From Paenibacillus tyrphae (lineage in GTDB: Bacteria; Bacillota; Bacilli; Paenibacillales; NBRC-103111), in the NCBI RefSeq assembly GCF_027925525.1, contig NZ_BSDJ01000026.1:1-64000 (forward strand): a stretch of DNA of 64,000 bases. The letters run 5' to 3'. The position numbers and the translations under genes are program-made. The notes under the pieces are model-generated. The model ran no database searches. It saw only the letters and a list, made by a program, of their open reading frames with translations, and was not told the DNA's origin. Positions 56,006-64,000 of the stretch are shown one piece after another (position 1 is the first letter of the stretch; the number at the start of each line of letters is the position of its first letter).

Positions 56006-56932
56006 ATGGCTGGGGTGATCGTTCAGCGTCTTTTATCGTCCGTTCTGGTCATCGTCGGAGCGTTGATCCTCGTCTTTTTCATCCTGTACTTGCTGCCGGG
56101 CGATCCGGTCTTGATCATGCTCGCCGGAGCGCCGGCCAGTCCGGAGACGGTGCAGAACCTGCGCCACCAGCTCGGGCTTGACCAGCCGGTATGGGTCCAG
56201 CTTGGCACTTACCTGTGGGATATGCTTCGCGGAGATTTCGGCCGCTCATTGGTCAGCGACGACCCGGTACTGCCGAAAATTTGGGAGCAGTTTCCTGCTA
56301 CCGCTCTTTTAACCCTGGTCAGTTCTTGCGTCGCCGTTGCGCTTGGCGTTGTGCTCGGCGTGCTCTCGGCGATCCATAAGGGACGCGCGGTTGATCTGTT
56401 CGCCCGGATCGTCAGCCTGTTCGGCATCTCAATGCCGACGTTCTGGTCGGGCATTCTGCTCATTCTGATATTCTCGGTGCAGCTTCAGTGGCTGCCTGCT
56501 ATGGGCTCCGAGGGCGTCCGAACGCTGATTCTTCCCGCTCTGACGCTTGGGCTCGTCGGCGCCGGGTTTATCGTACGCATGGTGCGCAACAGCATGCTGG
56601 AGGTGCTGGGCGAGCCGTTTATCGTTACGCTGCGCTCTAAGGGACTGCCGGAACAAATCGTCATGTACCGTCACGCGCTGCGCAACGCGCTCATTCCGGC
56701 CATCACGATGGTCGGAATTCAGATCGGCGAATTGATGGCGGGGGCCGTCGTGATCGAAACCGTCTTTTCCCGGCAGGGCATCGGGCGCCTGCTGGCGGAT
56801 GCCATTACGGCCAAAGATTTGCCCGTCGTTCAGGGCGTCGTCTTTTTTACCGCGATTGCGTATGTGGTCGTGAACCTGCTCGTAGATATTTCGTACTCGA
56901 TCGTCGATCCGAGGGTAAGACGCTCACTTTAA
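56006..56932 (+). CDS. Peptide/nickel-type ABC transporter permease, DppB-like
   Basis: A 308-aa permease with about six helices. The EAA-like loop is PFIVTLRSKGLPEQIVMYRHALRNALIP in function (residues about 205-235), and the opening VIVQRLLSSVLVIVGALILVFF plus LGLDQPVWVQLGTYLWDMLRGDFGRS are typical of DppB/OppB. GGAAGGAG precedes ATG 56006. It is co-translated in sequence with the binding protein (21-base gap) and the second permease (33-base gap). Confidence 0.94.
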   Translation: MAGVIVQRLLSSVLVIVGALILVFFILYLLPGDPVLIMLAGAPASPETVQNLRHQLGLDQPVWVQLGTYLWDMLRGDFGRSLVSDDPVLPKIWEQFPATALLTLVSSCVAVALGVVLGVLSAIHKGRAVDLFARIVSLFGISMPTFWSGILLILIFSVQLQWLPAMGSEGVRTLILPALTLGLVGAGFIVRMVRNSMLEVLGEPFIVTLRSKGLPEQIVMYRHALRNALIPAITMVGIQIGELMAGAVVIETVFSRQGIGRLLADAITAKDLPVVQGVVFFTAIAYVVVNLLVDISYSIVDPRVRRSL

Positions 56933-56965
56933 ACCGAGTAATCCGGAAGGAAAAGAGGGTTAATT

Positions 56966-57865
56966 ATGAAAAGCGTCGTTTCGGTCGCTAGGCCGGTATT
57001 GTCCCACAGAAGACCGTTCGTGTCCGCTCCGAGCCGTCCGAAGCTGTCATCATCGCTATCCGGACCGTTCTTCTACGGGGCGATATTGATGGTGCTCTTC
57101 ATTGCGGCGTGCGCCGTCTTCCCGCAGTGGATCGCTCCTTATTCGCCGACGGACATGCGGGCGGACCGGATTTTGCAGCCGCCGGGAGCGGCCCATCCGT
57201 TCGGCACCGATTATTTCGGGCGGGACGTCTTCAGCGTCGTCGTCTACGGAGCCCGAAGCTCGCTGCTGATCGGCGTCGCTTCCGTTCTGCTCGGCGGCTT
57301 GGCCGGCAGTCTGCTCGGCGCGCTGTCGGGCTATATCGGCGGTGCGGTCGATACCGTACTCATGCGGTTCATCGATATTTTAATGGCGATCCCGAGTCTG
57401 CTGCTTGCGCTTGCTATTGCCGCCGCCCTCGGCCCGAGTCTGTTCAACGTGGTGCTGGCCGTGAGCGTATCGGCCATTCCGAGATATGCCCGCGTGCTGC
57501 GGGGCCAAGTGCTCAGCATCAAGGCGCGCCCCTATGTGGCGGCTTCCCGCTCGGTCGGCGCATCCCATGCGCATATCCTTTTGCGGCATGTGCTGCCGGG
57601 CGCATGGTCTCCGCTGCTTGTGATGGCGACGATCGGCGTCGGTTCTTCGATCTTGATCGGCGCGTCGCTCAGCTTTTTGGGGCTGGGGGTGCTGCGGGAA
57701 ATCCCGGACTGGGGCACCTTGCTGTCGCAAGGGCGCGGTTACCTGACCGTCGCTTGGTGGATGGCGACGTTCCCCGGGCTGGCGATTACGTTGTTCGTAT
57801 TGGCTGTCAATCTGATCGGCGATCAGCTCCGTGACCGGCTGGACCCGAAGCGGAGCCTGACATAG
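56966..57865 (+). CDS. Peptide/nickel-type ABC transporter permease, DppC-like
   Basis: A 299-aa second permease with about five to six helices. Family features are the AAHPFGTDYFGRDVFSVVVYGARSSLLIG segment in the first third and the cytoplasmic loop RPYVAASRSVGASHAHILLRHVLPG (about residues 188-212) which contacts the ATPase. It forms the transmembrane channel with the preceding permease. The start is the first ATG, with GGAAAAGAGGG upstream; the N-terminus is about 30 residues longer than the shortest homologues, with a Ser/Pro-rich lead. Confidence 0.94.
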   Translation: MKSVVSVARPVLSHRRPFVSAPSRPKLSSSLSGPFFYGAILMVLFIAACAVFPQWIAPYSPTDMRADRILQPPGAAHPFGTDYFGRDVFSVVVYGARSSLLIGVASVLLGGLAGSLLGALSGYIGGAVDTVLMRFIDILMAIPSLLLALAIAAALGPSLFNVVLAVSVSAIPRYARVLRGQVLSIKARPYVAASRSVGASHAHILLRHVLPGAWSPLLVMATIGVGSSILIGASLSFLGLGVLREIPDWGTLLSQGRGYLTVAWWMATFPGLAITLFVLAVNLIGDQLRDRLDPKRSLT

Positions 57866-57916
57866 AAGTCAGTTGGATGCGCCGAATTTTCCACTATGTC
57901 AGGAGGAGATGCCCGA

Positions 57917-59968
57917 GTGAAGGCATTGCTTGAGATCGAACAGCTAACGGTCGATTTCGTCACCCCGGCCGGTTATCTTCCGGCAATCCGGGACGTGTCG
58001 CTCCACATCGGCACCGGCGAAACGGTATGCCTGGTCGGCGAATCCGGCAGCGGCAAAACCGTGACGGCCAAAGCCTTGATGCGCTTGATCGACTTCGAGA
58101 ACGGCGTCATTACGGGCGGCCATGTGCGGATGGACGGCGTGGACTTGACGGCGCTGCCGCAGGAGGAAATCCGGCGCTGGCGCGGCAAACGAATCGCCAT
58201 GGTGTTCCAGGAGCCGATGGCGGCGTTTGACCCGGTCTTTACGGTCGGCAGTCAAATCGCCGAGTCGATGGTGCGCCATCAAGTAGCTTCTCGGGCCGAA
58301 GCTTGGGAGCGCGGCATCGGGCTCCTGCGCAAGGTCGGCATCCCGGAGCCGGAAATCCGGATGAAGCAGTATCCCGGGGAGCTTTCCGGCGGCATGCTGC
58401 AGCGCGCAATGATCGCAATGGCGCTGGCCTGCGGCCCGGAGCTGCTCATCGCCGACGAGCCGACGACCGCGCTGGACGTGACGATTCAAGCGCAAATTCT
58501 TCAGCTGCTGCAGGAGCTGCAATCGGAATTCAACATGTCGATTCTGCTCATTACGCACGATATGGGGGTGGCGGCGGAAATCGCGGACCGCATTATCGTC
58601 ATGTATGCCGGAGAGATCGTGGAGCAGGCGGCCGCAGAGCAGTTGTTCCGGGAGCCGCAGCATCCTTACACGAAAGGACTCCTGCAATCGGTCGCGACAC
58701 TGGAGAGCGACCGGGGGGTGAAGCTGTATTCGATCGACGGCTCGATCCCGAGCTTGTCCGAGCTGCCGGGCGGCTGCCGCTTTCATCCGCGCTGCCCGTT
58801 TGCCACGGAAGTCTGCGAGGAAGAGCGCCCGCCGCTGGCGGACAACGGCGGCCGGCAGGTCGCCTGCTGGCACGCCGAGGCCATAACGCACTCCGGGCGG
58901 TGGGAGACCGCCTTCGCCTCCGGAGCCTCCGAAGCTGCCGCTGCCCGGGTGTCCCGGATCGTCGAACCGGAGGAGGATGAAGCAGCGCAGCCCTTTACCA
59001 GCAACCTGATCGAAGCGCACGAGCTGACCAAGCATTTTCCGGTGAAGCAGGGCTTTTTCCGCTTCGGGCGTGCCGGGGCGCATATTCGCGCCGTCGATCA
59101 AGTGTCCTTTTCCATTCGCAAAGGGGAGACGTTCGGACTCGTCGGGGAATCGGGCAGCGGGAAGTCGACGCTGGGACGGCTGCTGCTTCAGTTGGACCGT
59201 CCGACAAGCGGATGGGTCCGGTTTGACGGACACGATTTGTCGAAGCTGTCCTCTGGAAATTTACGGGAAGTCCGACGCAACATGCAGATGATTTTCCAAG
59301 ATCCGTTCGGCTCGCTCAATCCGCGCTGGAAGGTGGGCGATCTGATCGGGGAACCGCTGGCGGTGCATGAAGGCTGGAGTGGACGCGCGAAGCGGGAGCG
59401 GGTAGAGCCGCTGCTGGCCGCCGTAGGGCTGAATCCGGCGTGGTACGACCGGTATCCGCACGAATTTTCGGGCGGACAGCGGCAGCGGATCGGCATCGCC
59501 CGGGCGATCGCGCTGCGTCCGAAGTTTATTTTGGCGGACGAAGCGGTGTCGGCGCTCGACGTATCCGTCCAATCGCAGATCGTCAATTTGATGCAGGATT
59601 TGCAGCGCCGTCTAGGGCTGACGTATTTGTTTATCGGCCACGGCCTTCAGATCGTCCGCTACATTTCTGACCGGATCGGCGTGATGTATCTGGGCAAGCT
59701 GGTCGAGATCGCTTCGAGCGAGGAGCTGTTCCGCCGCCCGGCGCATCATTACACCAAGGCGCTGCTTGCTTCCGTCCCTGTCCCCGACCCATCCCGCAAA
59801 AGAACATGGGCCGCTATTCAAGGGGAAATCCCGTCTCCGGCCCATCCGCCCTCAGGCTGCCGCTTTCATCCGCGCTGCCCTGCAGCGACGGCGAGATGCC
59901 GGGAGGAGGCGCCGGAGTTAACCGAAGTCGAAGCGGGTCATTGGGCTGCGTGCCATGATCCCGCATAA
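57917..59968 (+). CDS. Fused peptide/nickel-type ABC ATPase (DppD-DppF type)
   Basis: A 683-aa protein joining the two ATPases of the importer. Each half has Walker A (GESGSGKTV and GESGSGKST), a signature (LSGGMLQRAMIAMAL and FSGGQRQRIGIARAI), Walker B (DEPTTALD and DEAVSALD) and the oligopeptide C-terminal zinc-like block GCRFHPRCP with further cysteines (around residues 285-315 and 640-675). In many genomes these are two genes. GTG 57917 is used because AGGAGG lies ten bases upstream; the frame starts at 57896. The fusion makes the importer a four-gene unit. The DinB-like gene follows after 18 bases. Confidence 0.93.
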   Translation: MKALLEIEQLTVDFVTPAGYLPAIRDVSLHIGTGETVCLVGESGSGKTVTAKALMRLIDFENGVITGGHVRMDGVDLTALPQEEIRRWRGKRIAMVFQEPMAAFDPVFTVGSQIAESMVRHQVASRAEAWERGIGLLRKVGIPEPEIRMKQYPGELSGGMLQRAMIAMALACGPELLIADEPTTALDVTIQAQILQLLQELQSEFNMSILLITHDMGVAAEIADRIIVMYAGEIVEQAAAEQLFREPQHPYTKGLLQSVATLESDRGVKLYSIDGSIPSLSELPGGCRFHPRCPFATEVCEEERPPLADNGGRQVACWHAEAITHSGRWETAFASGASEAAAARVSRIVEPEEDEAAQPFTSNLIEAHELTKHFPVKQGFFRFGRAGAHIRAVDQVSFSIRKGETFGLVGESGSGKSTLGRLLLQLDRPTSGWVRFDGHDLSKLSSGNLREVRRNMQMIFQDPFGSLNPRWKVGDLIGEPLAVHEGWSGRAKRERVEPLLAAVGLNPAWYDRYPHEFSGGQRQRIGIARAIALRPKFILADEAVSALDVSVQSQIVNLMQDLQRRLGLTYLFIGHGLQIVRYISDRIGVMYLGKLVEIASSEELFRRPAHHYTKALLASVPVPDPSRKRTWAAIQGEIPSPAHPPSGCRFHPRCPAATARCREEAPELTEVEAGHWAACHDPA

Positions 59969-59986
59969 AGTCAGGAGGAAATCATC

Positions 59987-60472
59987 ATGAGTCAGAGTGT
60001 GATCGATATTGAAGCGTACTTGCATACGCATGAGCAATTGAAGCAAGCGATCGAAGGCTTGTCGGAGAACGAGCTGAAATGGAAAGCGTCGCCGGAGCAG
60101 TGGAGTGTAACGGAGGTGCTGTCGCATCTGGCCGATCACAACATCGTCGTCTCGTTCCGCATCCGCGAGCTGCTGTCCGGATCGACGGAACAGCTGCCGG
60201 CCTTCAAGCAGGACCCTTGGGTGAGCTCGGTCCGGGCGAACGAAAGCTCCGCTGACGATATTTTGGACGTGTTCCGGGCGCTGCTCGTCTTCAACAGCCA
60301 GTTATTCCGTCGGTTAACCGGGGAAGATTGGAGCAAGAGCGGCGTCAACTTCAAAGGCGAAACCGTGACGCTGGAGCAGGCGATTCAAGCTTTTATCAAC
60401 CACGTGCAGACGCATCTGCGGCAGATCGAGCGAATCAAGCAAGCTCTCCCGCAGAATGAATCGGTAAAATAA
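59987..60472 (+). CDS. DinB/YfiT-family protein, possible bacillithiol S-transferase
   Basis: A 161-aa four-helix-bundle protein of the DinB superfamily. Candidate metal-binding His residues are in VTEVLSHLADHN (about 41-51) and INHVQTHLRQIERI (about 134-147), the usual three-His arrangement. Members include bacillithiol transferases that attach bacillithiol to electrophiles. Within a cluster for sulfur compound oxidation, a thiol-transferase role is plausible, but the family also contains proteins of unknown function. AGGAGG precedes the ATG; 18 bases separate it from the ATPase gene. A terminator follows. Confidence 0.85.
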   Translation: MSQSVIDIEAYLHTHEQLKQAIEGLSENELKWKASPEQWSVTEVLSHLADHNIVVSFRIRELLSGSTEQLPAFKQDPWVSSVRANESSADDILDVFRALLVFNSQLFRRLTGEDWSKSGVNFKGETVTLEQAIQAFINHVQTHLRQIERIKQALPQNESVK

Positions 60473-60509
60473 GAATACTTGTGCCAAAAAAGAAGCTGAT
60501 TGGACCGCC

Positions 60510-60545
60510 AAAAGCTCCTGTTGATTGAAGCAGGGGCTTTTTGTT
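60510..60545 (+). terminator. Terminator after the DinB-like gene
   Basis: Stem AAAAGCTCCTG / CAGGGGCTTTT with a ten-base loop and a T tract, separating the first half of the sulfur cluster (monooxygenases, peptide-type importer) from the cystine-type importer. Confidence 0.8.
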
Positions 60546-60576
60546 GCCAATTCATCACGATCATGGGGGTTATCAT

Positions 60577-61404
60577 ATGAAAAAAAGATTTCTTTCGGCG
60601 TCCCTGCTCACCGTCCTCCTTCTGGCAGGCTGCGGTGCTCAAGCCACTACGGGAGGGGCGGGCAGCTCCAGTGCTGCGGCTTCCGCCGGGGGCCAGACCG
60701 TGAAAAAAATCGTCGTCGGCACGGGCACGCAGTTTCCGAACATTTGCTTCATCGACAAGGACGGCAAGCTGACCGGCTACGACGTGGAGCTCGTCAAAGA
60801 AATCGACAAGCGTCTGCCGGAGTATGAGTTCGAGCTGAAAACGATGGAATTCAAAAATTTGCTGCTCAGTCTGGAAACGAAAAAGATCGATTTTATCGCG
60901 CATCAAATGGAAGTGAACGAGGAGAGACAGAAGAAATTTTTGTACAACGACGAAGCGTACAACATTTTCCCGAACAAAATCGTCGTGCACAAGGACAATA
61001 ACGACGTCAAGTCGGTTGCCGATTTGAAGGGCAAGAAGCTGATTGCAACTGCGACAAGCAATGCGGCGGCGCTGGCCGAAAAATACAATAAAGAGCACGG
61101 CAATCCGATCCAGATCGTGTATACGGGTGCAGGCGAAGACACGAGCACGCAAGTCAAAACCGGGCGGGTCGACGCCTTGATCAGCACGCAGTTTGCCATC
61201 GATTACTTGAACAAAAGCGCGGACGCCCAGCTCAAAACAGTCGGCGAGACGCTTTCCAATTCGAAAGTGTATTTCATGCTTCGCAAGGACGAAAGCGAGC
61301 TGAAAAGCAAGATCGACGAGGCGTTGAAGGCGATCAAGGCCGACGGGACGTTGGCGAAGCTGAGCAAGCAGTGGCTGGGTGATGACTACACTGTGGAAAA
61401 ATAG
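60577..61404 (+). CDS. Amino-acid ABC transporter substrate-binding lipoprotein (cystine/sulfur type)
   Basis: A 275-aa solute-binding lipoprotein of family 3. The signal peptide ends at lipobox LLAGC with C19 lipidated, followed by an Ala/Ser/Gly linker. Family sequence includes TQFPNICFIDKDGKLTGYDVELVKEID and LLLSLETKKIDFIAHQMEVNEERQKKFLYN-type repeats of the ligand cleft (given here in pieces: GYDVELVKEI, LSLETKKIDFIAH). ATG 60577 follows GGGGG. It is the binding protein of a Tcy-type importer (two permeases and an ATPase follow), so cystine, S-methylcysteine or N-acetylated thioethers are likely ligands. A separate promoter would be expected after the terminator. Confidence 0.9.
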   Translation: MKKRFLSASLLTVLLLAGCGAQATTGGAGSSSAAASAGGQTVKKIVVGTGTQFPNICFIDKDGKLTGYDVELVKEIDKRLPEYEFELKTMEFKNLLLSLETKKIDFIAHQMEVNEERQKKFLYNDEAYNIFPNKIVVHKDNNDVKSVADLKGKKLIATATSNAAALAEKYNKEHGNPIQIVYTGAGEDTSTQVKTGRVDALISTQFAIDYLNKSADAQLKTVGETLSNSKVYFMLRKDESELKSKIDEALKAIKADGTLAKLSKQWLGDDYTVEK

Positions 61405-61437
61405 ACCAAATTTCCTTACAGAAAGGTATGGGGTGGA

Positions 61438-62139
61438 ATGGGGAAATCGTTCGACGCCGCGCTCATAGGGGAGTTCCTTCCTATACTGCTGTCTTACCTC
61501 CATATTACGCTGTTTATTCTGGCCGCTTCGCTCTTCTTCGGCGTACTGCTGGGAATGCTGATCGCGCTGCCGCGGCTGTACAACGTTCCGGTGCTGAACC
61601 GGATTGCCGCCGTTTACGTGTCGTTTGTCCGTGGAACGCCGATTTTGATCCAATTGTTTCTCGTCTTTTACGGGGTGCCCGCGCTGCTGCAGCTCGTGGA
61701 CTTCGACATGTCGCGGATGAATCCGATCGTATTCGTTATTATTACGTATGCGCTTGGCAGCGCCGCCTCGATCTCTGAGGTGATCCGCGGGGCGGTCAAG
61801 GCCGTAGACCGGGGCCAGCTTGAAGGCGCGTATGCGGTGGGCATGACGGGGCCACAGGCCTTTTTCCGGATCGTTCTGCCGCAGGCGTTCGTCGTTGCTT
61901 TTCCGAATTTTGCGAGCACAGTGATCGGCTTTTTAAAAGATACGTCACTGGCGTACTCCATCGGCGTCATGGACATGATGGGGCGTGGACAGACGCTGAT
62001 TGCGACGACCGCCCACACGCTGGAGGTATATATCGGTCTGACGATCATTTATTATTTGACCGTACTCGTGCTGGAGAAGGGCTTTGCGTTGACGGAAGTC
62101 CGGCTGCAGCGGCACGAACAAAGAATCGCGAGCGCATGA
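61438..62139 (+). CDS. Amino-acid ABC transporter permease (TcyL-like)
   Basis: A 233-aa polar-amino-acid permease with about five helices. The sequence RIAAVYVSFVRGTPILIQLFLVFYGVP in the N-terminal half and the EAA loop GAYAVGMTGPQAFFRIVLPQ in the centre are family hallmarks. It is one of two permeases of the cystine-type importer, 33 bases after the binding protein gene; GGGGTGG precedes the ATG. Substrate specificity follows from the binding protein. Confidence 0.93.
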   Translation: MGKSFDAALIGEFLPILLSYLHITLFILAASLFFGVLLGMLIALPRLYNVPVLNRIAAVYVSFVRGTPILIQLFLVFYGVPALLQLVDFDMSRMNPIVFVIITYALGSAASISEVIRGAVKAVDRGQLEGAYAVGMTGPQAFFRIVLPQAFVVAFPNFASTVIGFLKDTSLAYSIGVMDMMGRGQTLIATTAHTLEVYIGLTIIYYLTVLVLEKGFALTEVRLQRHEQRIASA

Positions 62140-62172
62140 CCGGCTGCCAGTCCGGGGATGGAGTGAGAACGA

Positions 62173-62883
62173 ATGAGTATCGACATCGGGTTTATCGTTA
62201 CGGCTTTTTTTGAAATATTGGACGCGCTGCCTCTGACGCTGGTCATCACGATCGTCCCGCTGCTGTTCGGGTTCGTCATCGGCGTGGCGACGGCGCTGAT
62301 CCGCATGTACAAGGTGAAGGTGCTGCACCGGATCGCCGACGCATACGTTTCCTTTTTGCGCGGAACGCCGGTCATTCTGCACGTGTTCCTCATTTATTGG
62401 GGGCTGCCGATGCTGATCGACAAGCTGTCGACGCATTACGGGTGGGGGATCAAGACGGCTTCGATCCCGATCCTGTCGTTCGTACTGACGGCGTTCTCCC
62501 TGACAGCCGGCGCCTATATGTCCGAGATCATCCGCTCCGGTCTCCTGGCGGTAAACCGCGGTCAGATCGAGGCCGCCTACTCCGTCGGCATGAGCACGCC
62601 GCAAGCGCTCAGACGCATCGTGCTGCCGCAGGCGATCGGGGTTATTTTACCGAATCTGTGCAACCTGTTCGTCGGATTTTTGCATACGTCGACGTTTGCG
62701 TTCACGGTCTCGCAGATGGAGCTGCTGGGCAAGGCCAGCGTCGTGGCGTCGAGTAATTTGAAGTTTCTGGAAGCCTTTATCGCGGCGGCGCTGATTTATT
62801 GGGGAATCACGGTCGTGGCGGAGCGGCTGACGGCTTATTTGGAAAAAAAGGTAACCAAATACAATCGGGGAGGCGTGACATGA
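62173..62883 (+). CDS. Amino-acid ABC transporter permease (TcyM-like)
   Basis: A 236-aa second permease with the same layout: VSFLRGTPVILHVFLIYWGLP near residue 60-80, and the ATPase-contacting loop EAAYSVGMSTPQALRRIVLPQ. Its last four bases overlap the ATPase start (ATGA), which fixes both genes' frames. It pairs with the upstream permease to form the membrane channel. GGAGTGAG precedes ATG 62173. Confidence 0.93.
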   Translation: MSIDIGFIVTAFFEILDALPLTLVITIVPLLFGFVIGVATALIRMYKVKVLHRIADAYVSFLRGTPVILHVFLIYWGLPMLIDKLSTHYGWGIKTASIPILSFVLTAFSLTAGAYMSEIIRSGLLAVNRGQIEAAYSVGMSTPQALRRIVLPQAIGVILPNLCNLFVGFLHTSTFAFTVSQMELLGKASVVASSNLKFLEAFIAAALIYWGITVVAERLTAYLEKKVTKYNRGGVT

Positions 62884-63632
62884 TTCGGCTGACGAACATT
62901 CAAAAGTCGTTCGGCAAGCAGGCGGTGCTGAAAGGGATCGACTTGTCGGTGGAAAAAGGAGAGGTCGTCGTCATCCTCGGGCCCAGCGGATCGGGCAAAA
63001 CGACGCTGCTCCGCTGCGTCAATCTGTTGGAGCGTCCGCAGGACGGGGAGGTGGCGATCGGTGATTTTACGGTCAGCTGCAAGCATCCGAGCAAGCGCGA
63101 CATCTTGACGCTGCGCCGCAAAACGGCGATGGTGTTCCAGCATTACAATTTGTTCAAGCATAAGACGGCGCTGGAAAATGTGATGGAAGGCCTCGTTATT
63201 GCGCAGAAAATGCCCAAGGAAGAGGCCAGGGAGCGAAGCCTTCGGGTGCTGGAGAAGGTAGGCCTTGCGGCAAAAGCGGATGCCTACCCCAGCCAGCTCT
63301 CGGGCGGGCAGCAGCAGCGGGTCGGGATCGCCCGCGCCTTGGCGCTCAATCCCGAGGTGATTTTGTTCGACGAGCCGACGTCGGCGCTCGATCCCGAGCT
63401 GGTCGGCGAGGTGCTGTCCGTCATCCGCAAAATTGCCCGTGAAGGCATCACGATGATCGTCGTGACGCATGAGATGAGCTTCGCCCGCGAAGTGTCGAAT
63501 CGCGTGGTGTTTATGGACGAAGGCGTCATCGTCGAGGAGGGCAAGCCGGAGGACATTTTCTCCCGCCCCCAAGAAGAGCGCACCAAGCAATTCCTGCGGA
63601 GAATCACGCCGGAATGGAGTTATGTGATATAA
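62880..63632 (+). CDS. Amino-acid ABC transporter ATPase (TcyN-like)
   Basis: A 250-aa ATPase of polar-amino-acid importers: Walker A GPSGSGKTTLLR, signature LSGGQQQRVGIARAL, Walker B ILFDEPTSALDPELVGE and switch VVTHEMSFAREV. ATG 62880 overlaps the permease stop in ATGA. Length and sequence are as in TcyN/YtmN of Bacillus subtilis, which belongs to the sulfur-compound importer. The GNAT gene follows after 25 bases with its own ribosome site. Confidence 0.94.
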   Translation: MIRLTNIQKSFGKQAVLKGIDLSVEKGEVVVILGPSGSGKTTLLRCVNLLERPQDGEVAIGDFTVSCKHPSKRDILTLRRKTAMVFQHYNLFKHKTALENVMEGLVIAQKMPKEEARERSLRVLEKVGLAAKADAYPSQLSGGQQQRVGIARALALNPEVILFDEPTSALDPELVGEVLSVIRKIAREGITMIVVTHEMSFAREVSNRVVFMDEGVIVEEGKPEDIFSRPQEERTKQFLRRITPEWSYVI

Positions 63633-63657
63633 TAGCGAAAATTGTGAGGTGAGTCCC

Positions 63658-64000
63658 GTGAACGAGGTGTACCGTCAAGCGACGTTAGACGATGCCGAGC
63701 AGGTTCTTGGCGTAATTCGCAGAGCTTATCGGAGCATCGGGGAGCTTAAAATCGAATTTGCGGCCGTCCATGCGGATTTGGAGATGGTGCGGACGAATAT
63801 CGCCGAGCATGCCAGCTACGTGCTGGAGATCGACGGAACGATCGTCGCGACCATTTCGCTCCGGTCGCTGCCGGAAGTGACCGATCTGCCGTTCCTGTAC
63901 AACTTTGCCGTCGATCCGGCATATGCGAACCGCGGTGTCGGCAGCAAGCTTCTGTCCTACGCGGAGGAAGCGGTCGTACGGGACATTCTGCTTTCGCCGG
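63658..64000 (+). CDS. GNAT-family N-acetyltransferase, 3' end outside the window
   Basis: A frame starting with GTG at 63658 (AGGTGAG upstream) and open to the window edge; about 114 residues are visible. The acetyl-CoA-binding motif A appears as FAVDPAYANRGVGSKLLSYA, typical of GNAT enzymes. In the ytm and yxe sulfur operons of Bacillus subtilis, an acetyltransferase acts next to a cystine-type importer and luciferase-like monooxygenases by N-acetylating a cysteine derivative before oxidation. The same role is the natural inference here. The C-terminus cannot be judged. Confidence 0.88.
   Translation, partial: MNEVYRQATLDDAEQVLGVIRRAYRSIGELKIEFAAVHADLEMVRTNIAEHASYVLEIDGTIVATISLRSLPEVTDLPFLYNFAVDPAYANRGVGSKLLSYAEEAVVRDILLSP

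Noticed and set aside
57944..59233. 429-codon minus-strand frame opposite the fused ABC ATPase
   Set aside because: Complementary to a conserved double ATPase; composition rich in Arg, His and Gln, no domain, no start signals.

Overview
The window is a continuous piece of chromosome from a spore-former-type Firmicute of the order Bacillales, most likely Paenibacillaceae (Paenibacillus, Brevibacillus, Cohnella or a relative). This is inferred from GC-rich coding DNA with strong AGGAGG ribosome binding sites and frequent TTG/GTG starts, a T-box leader, a MocR regulator next to a D-Ala-D-Ala ligase (as known from Brevibacillus), Bce/Bcr-type peptide-antibiotic modules, an S-layer-homology surface protein and a group-1 sigma factor. 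I see no rRNA, tRNA, insertion sequence, phage or CRISPR array. Both ends cut a gene.

Layout. 1-900: AT-richer patch with two small unknown minus-strand genes and a broken DHFR/RibD-like gene. 915-4554: MocR regulator, ddl and an aminotransferase (cell-wall D-alanine). 4696-9064: maltose-type disaccharide phosphorylase, beta-phosphoglucomutase and a LacI regulator, with three near-identical operators. 9237-11979: secreted HAD phosphatase lipoprotein plus ethanolamine-type permease. 12044-19702: TetR, asparagine synthetase, a new 53-codon gene, a class II UvrA-like ATPase, and an FAD monooxygenase behind a clear promoter with two TetR-like operators.

19827-31134 is the most striking region: a peptide-antibiotic resistance island. 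It holds a TetR regulator; a two-component system driving a BcrAB-like exporter and the undecaprenyl-diphosphate phosphatase UppP through four TTAAGA repeats spaced exactly 11 bp; then a second, Bce-type two-component system with a matching operator, a BceA-like ATPase and a BceB-like permease that lacks the usual large extracellular domain; then a membrane-anchored S12 serine peptidase with three C-terminal helices, resembling peptidases that destroy nonribosomal peptides, and a translationally coupled 41-aa membrane peptide. A 133-nt inverted-repeat element sits between the two modules.

31238-36013: LpdD-like protein, a Phe-type T-box before a chorismate mutase/DAHP synthase, and a LysR regulator divergent from an azoreductase and a quinone-type oxidoreductase. 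36128-41518: one 1,796-aa S-layer-anchored protein (RCC1-like, Ig-like and SLH repeats). 41887-50466: an RpoD-type sigma factor without dnaG beside it, an NlpC/P60 hydrolase, adenosine deaminase, a DeoR/EamA/metallophosphoesterase trio, an acyltransferase and a secreted beta-helix protein. 50857-64000: a LysR-led co-directional cluster that looks like organosulfur scavenging: two flavin monooxygenases, a complete peptide/nickel-type ABC importer, a DinB/bacillithiol-transferase-like protein, a cystine-type ABC importer and a truncated GNAT acetyltransferase, comparable to the ytm and yxe operons of Bacillus subtilis.
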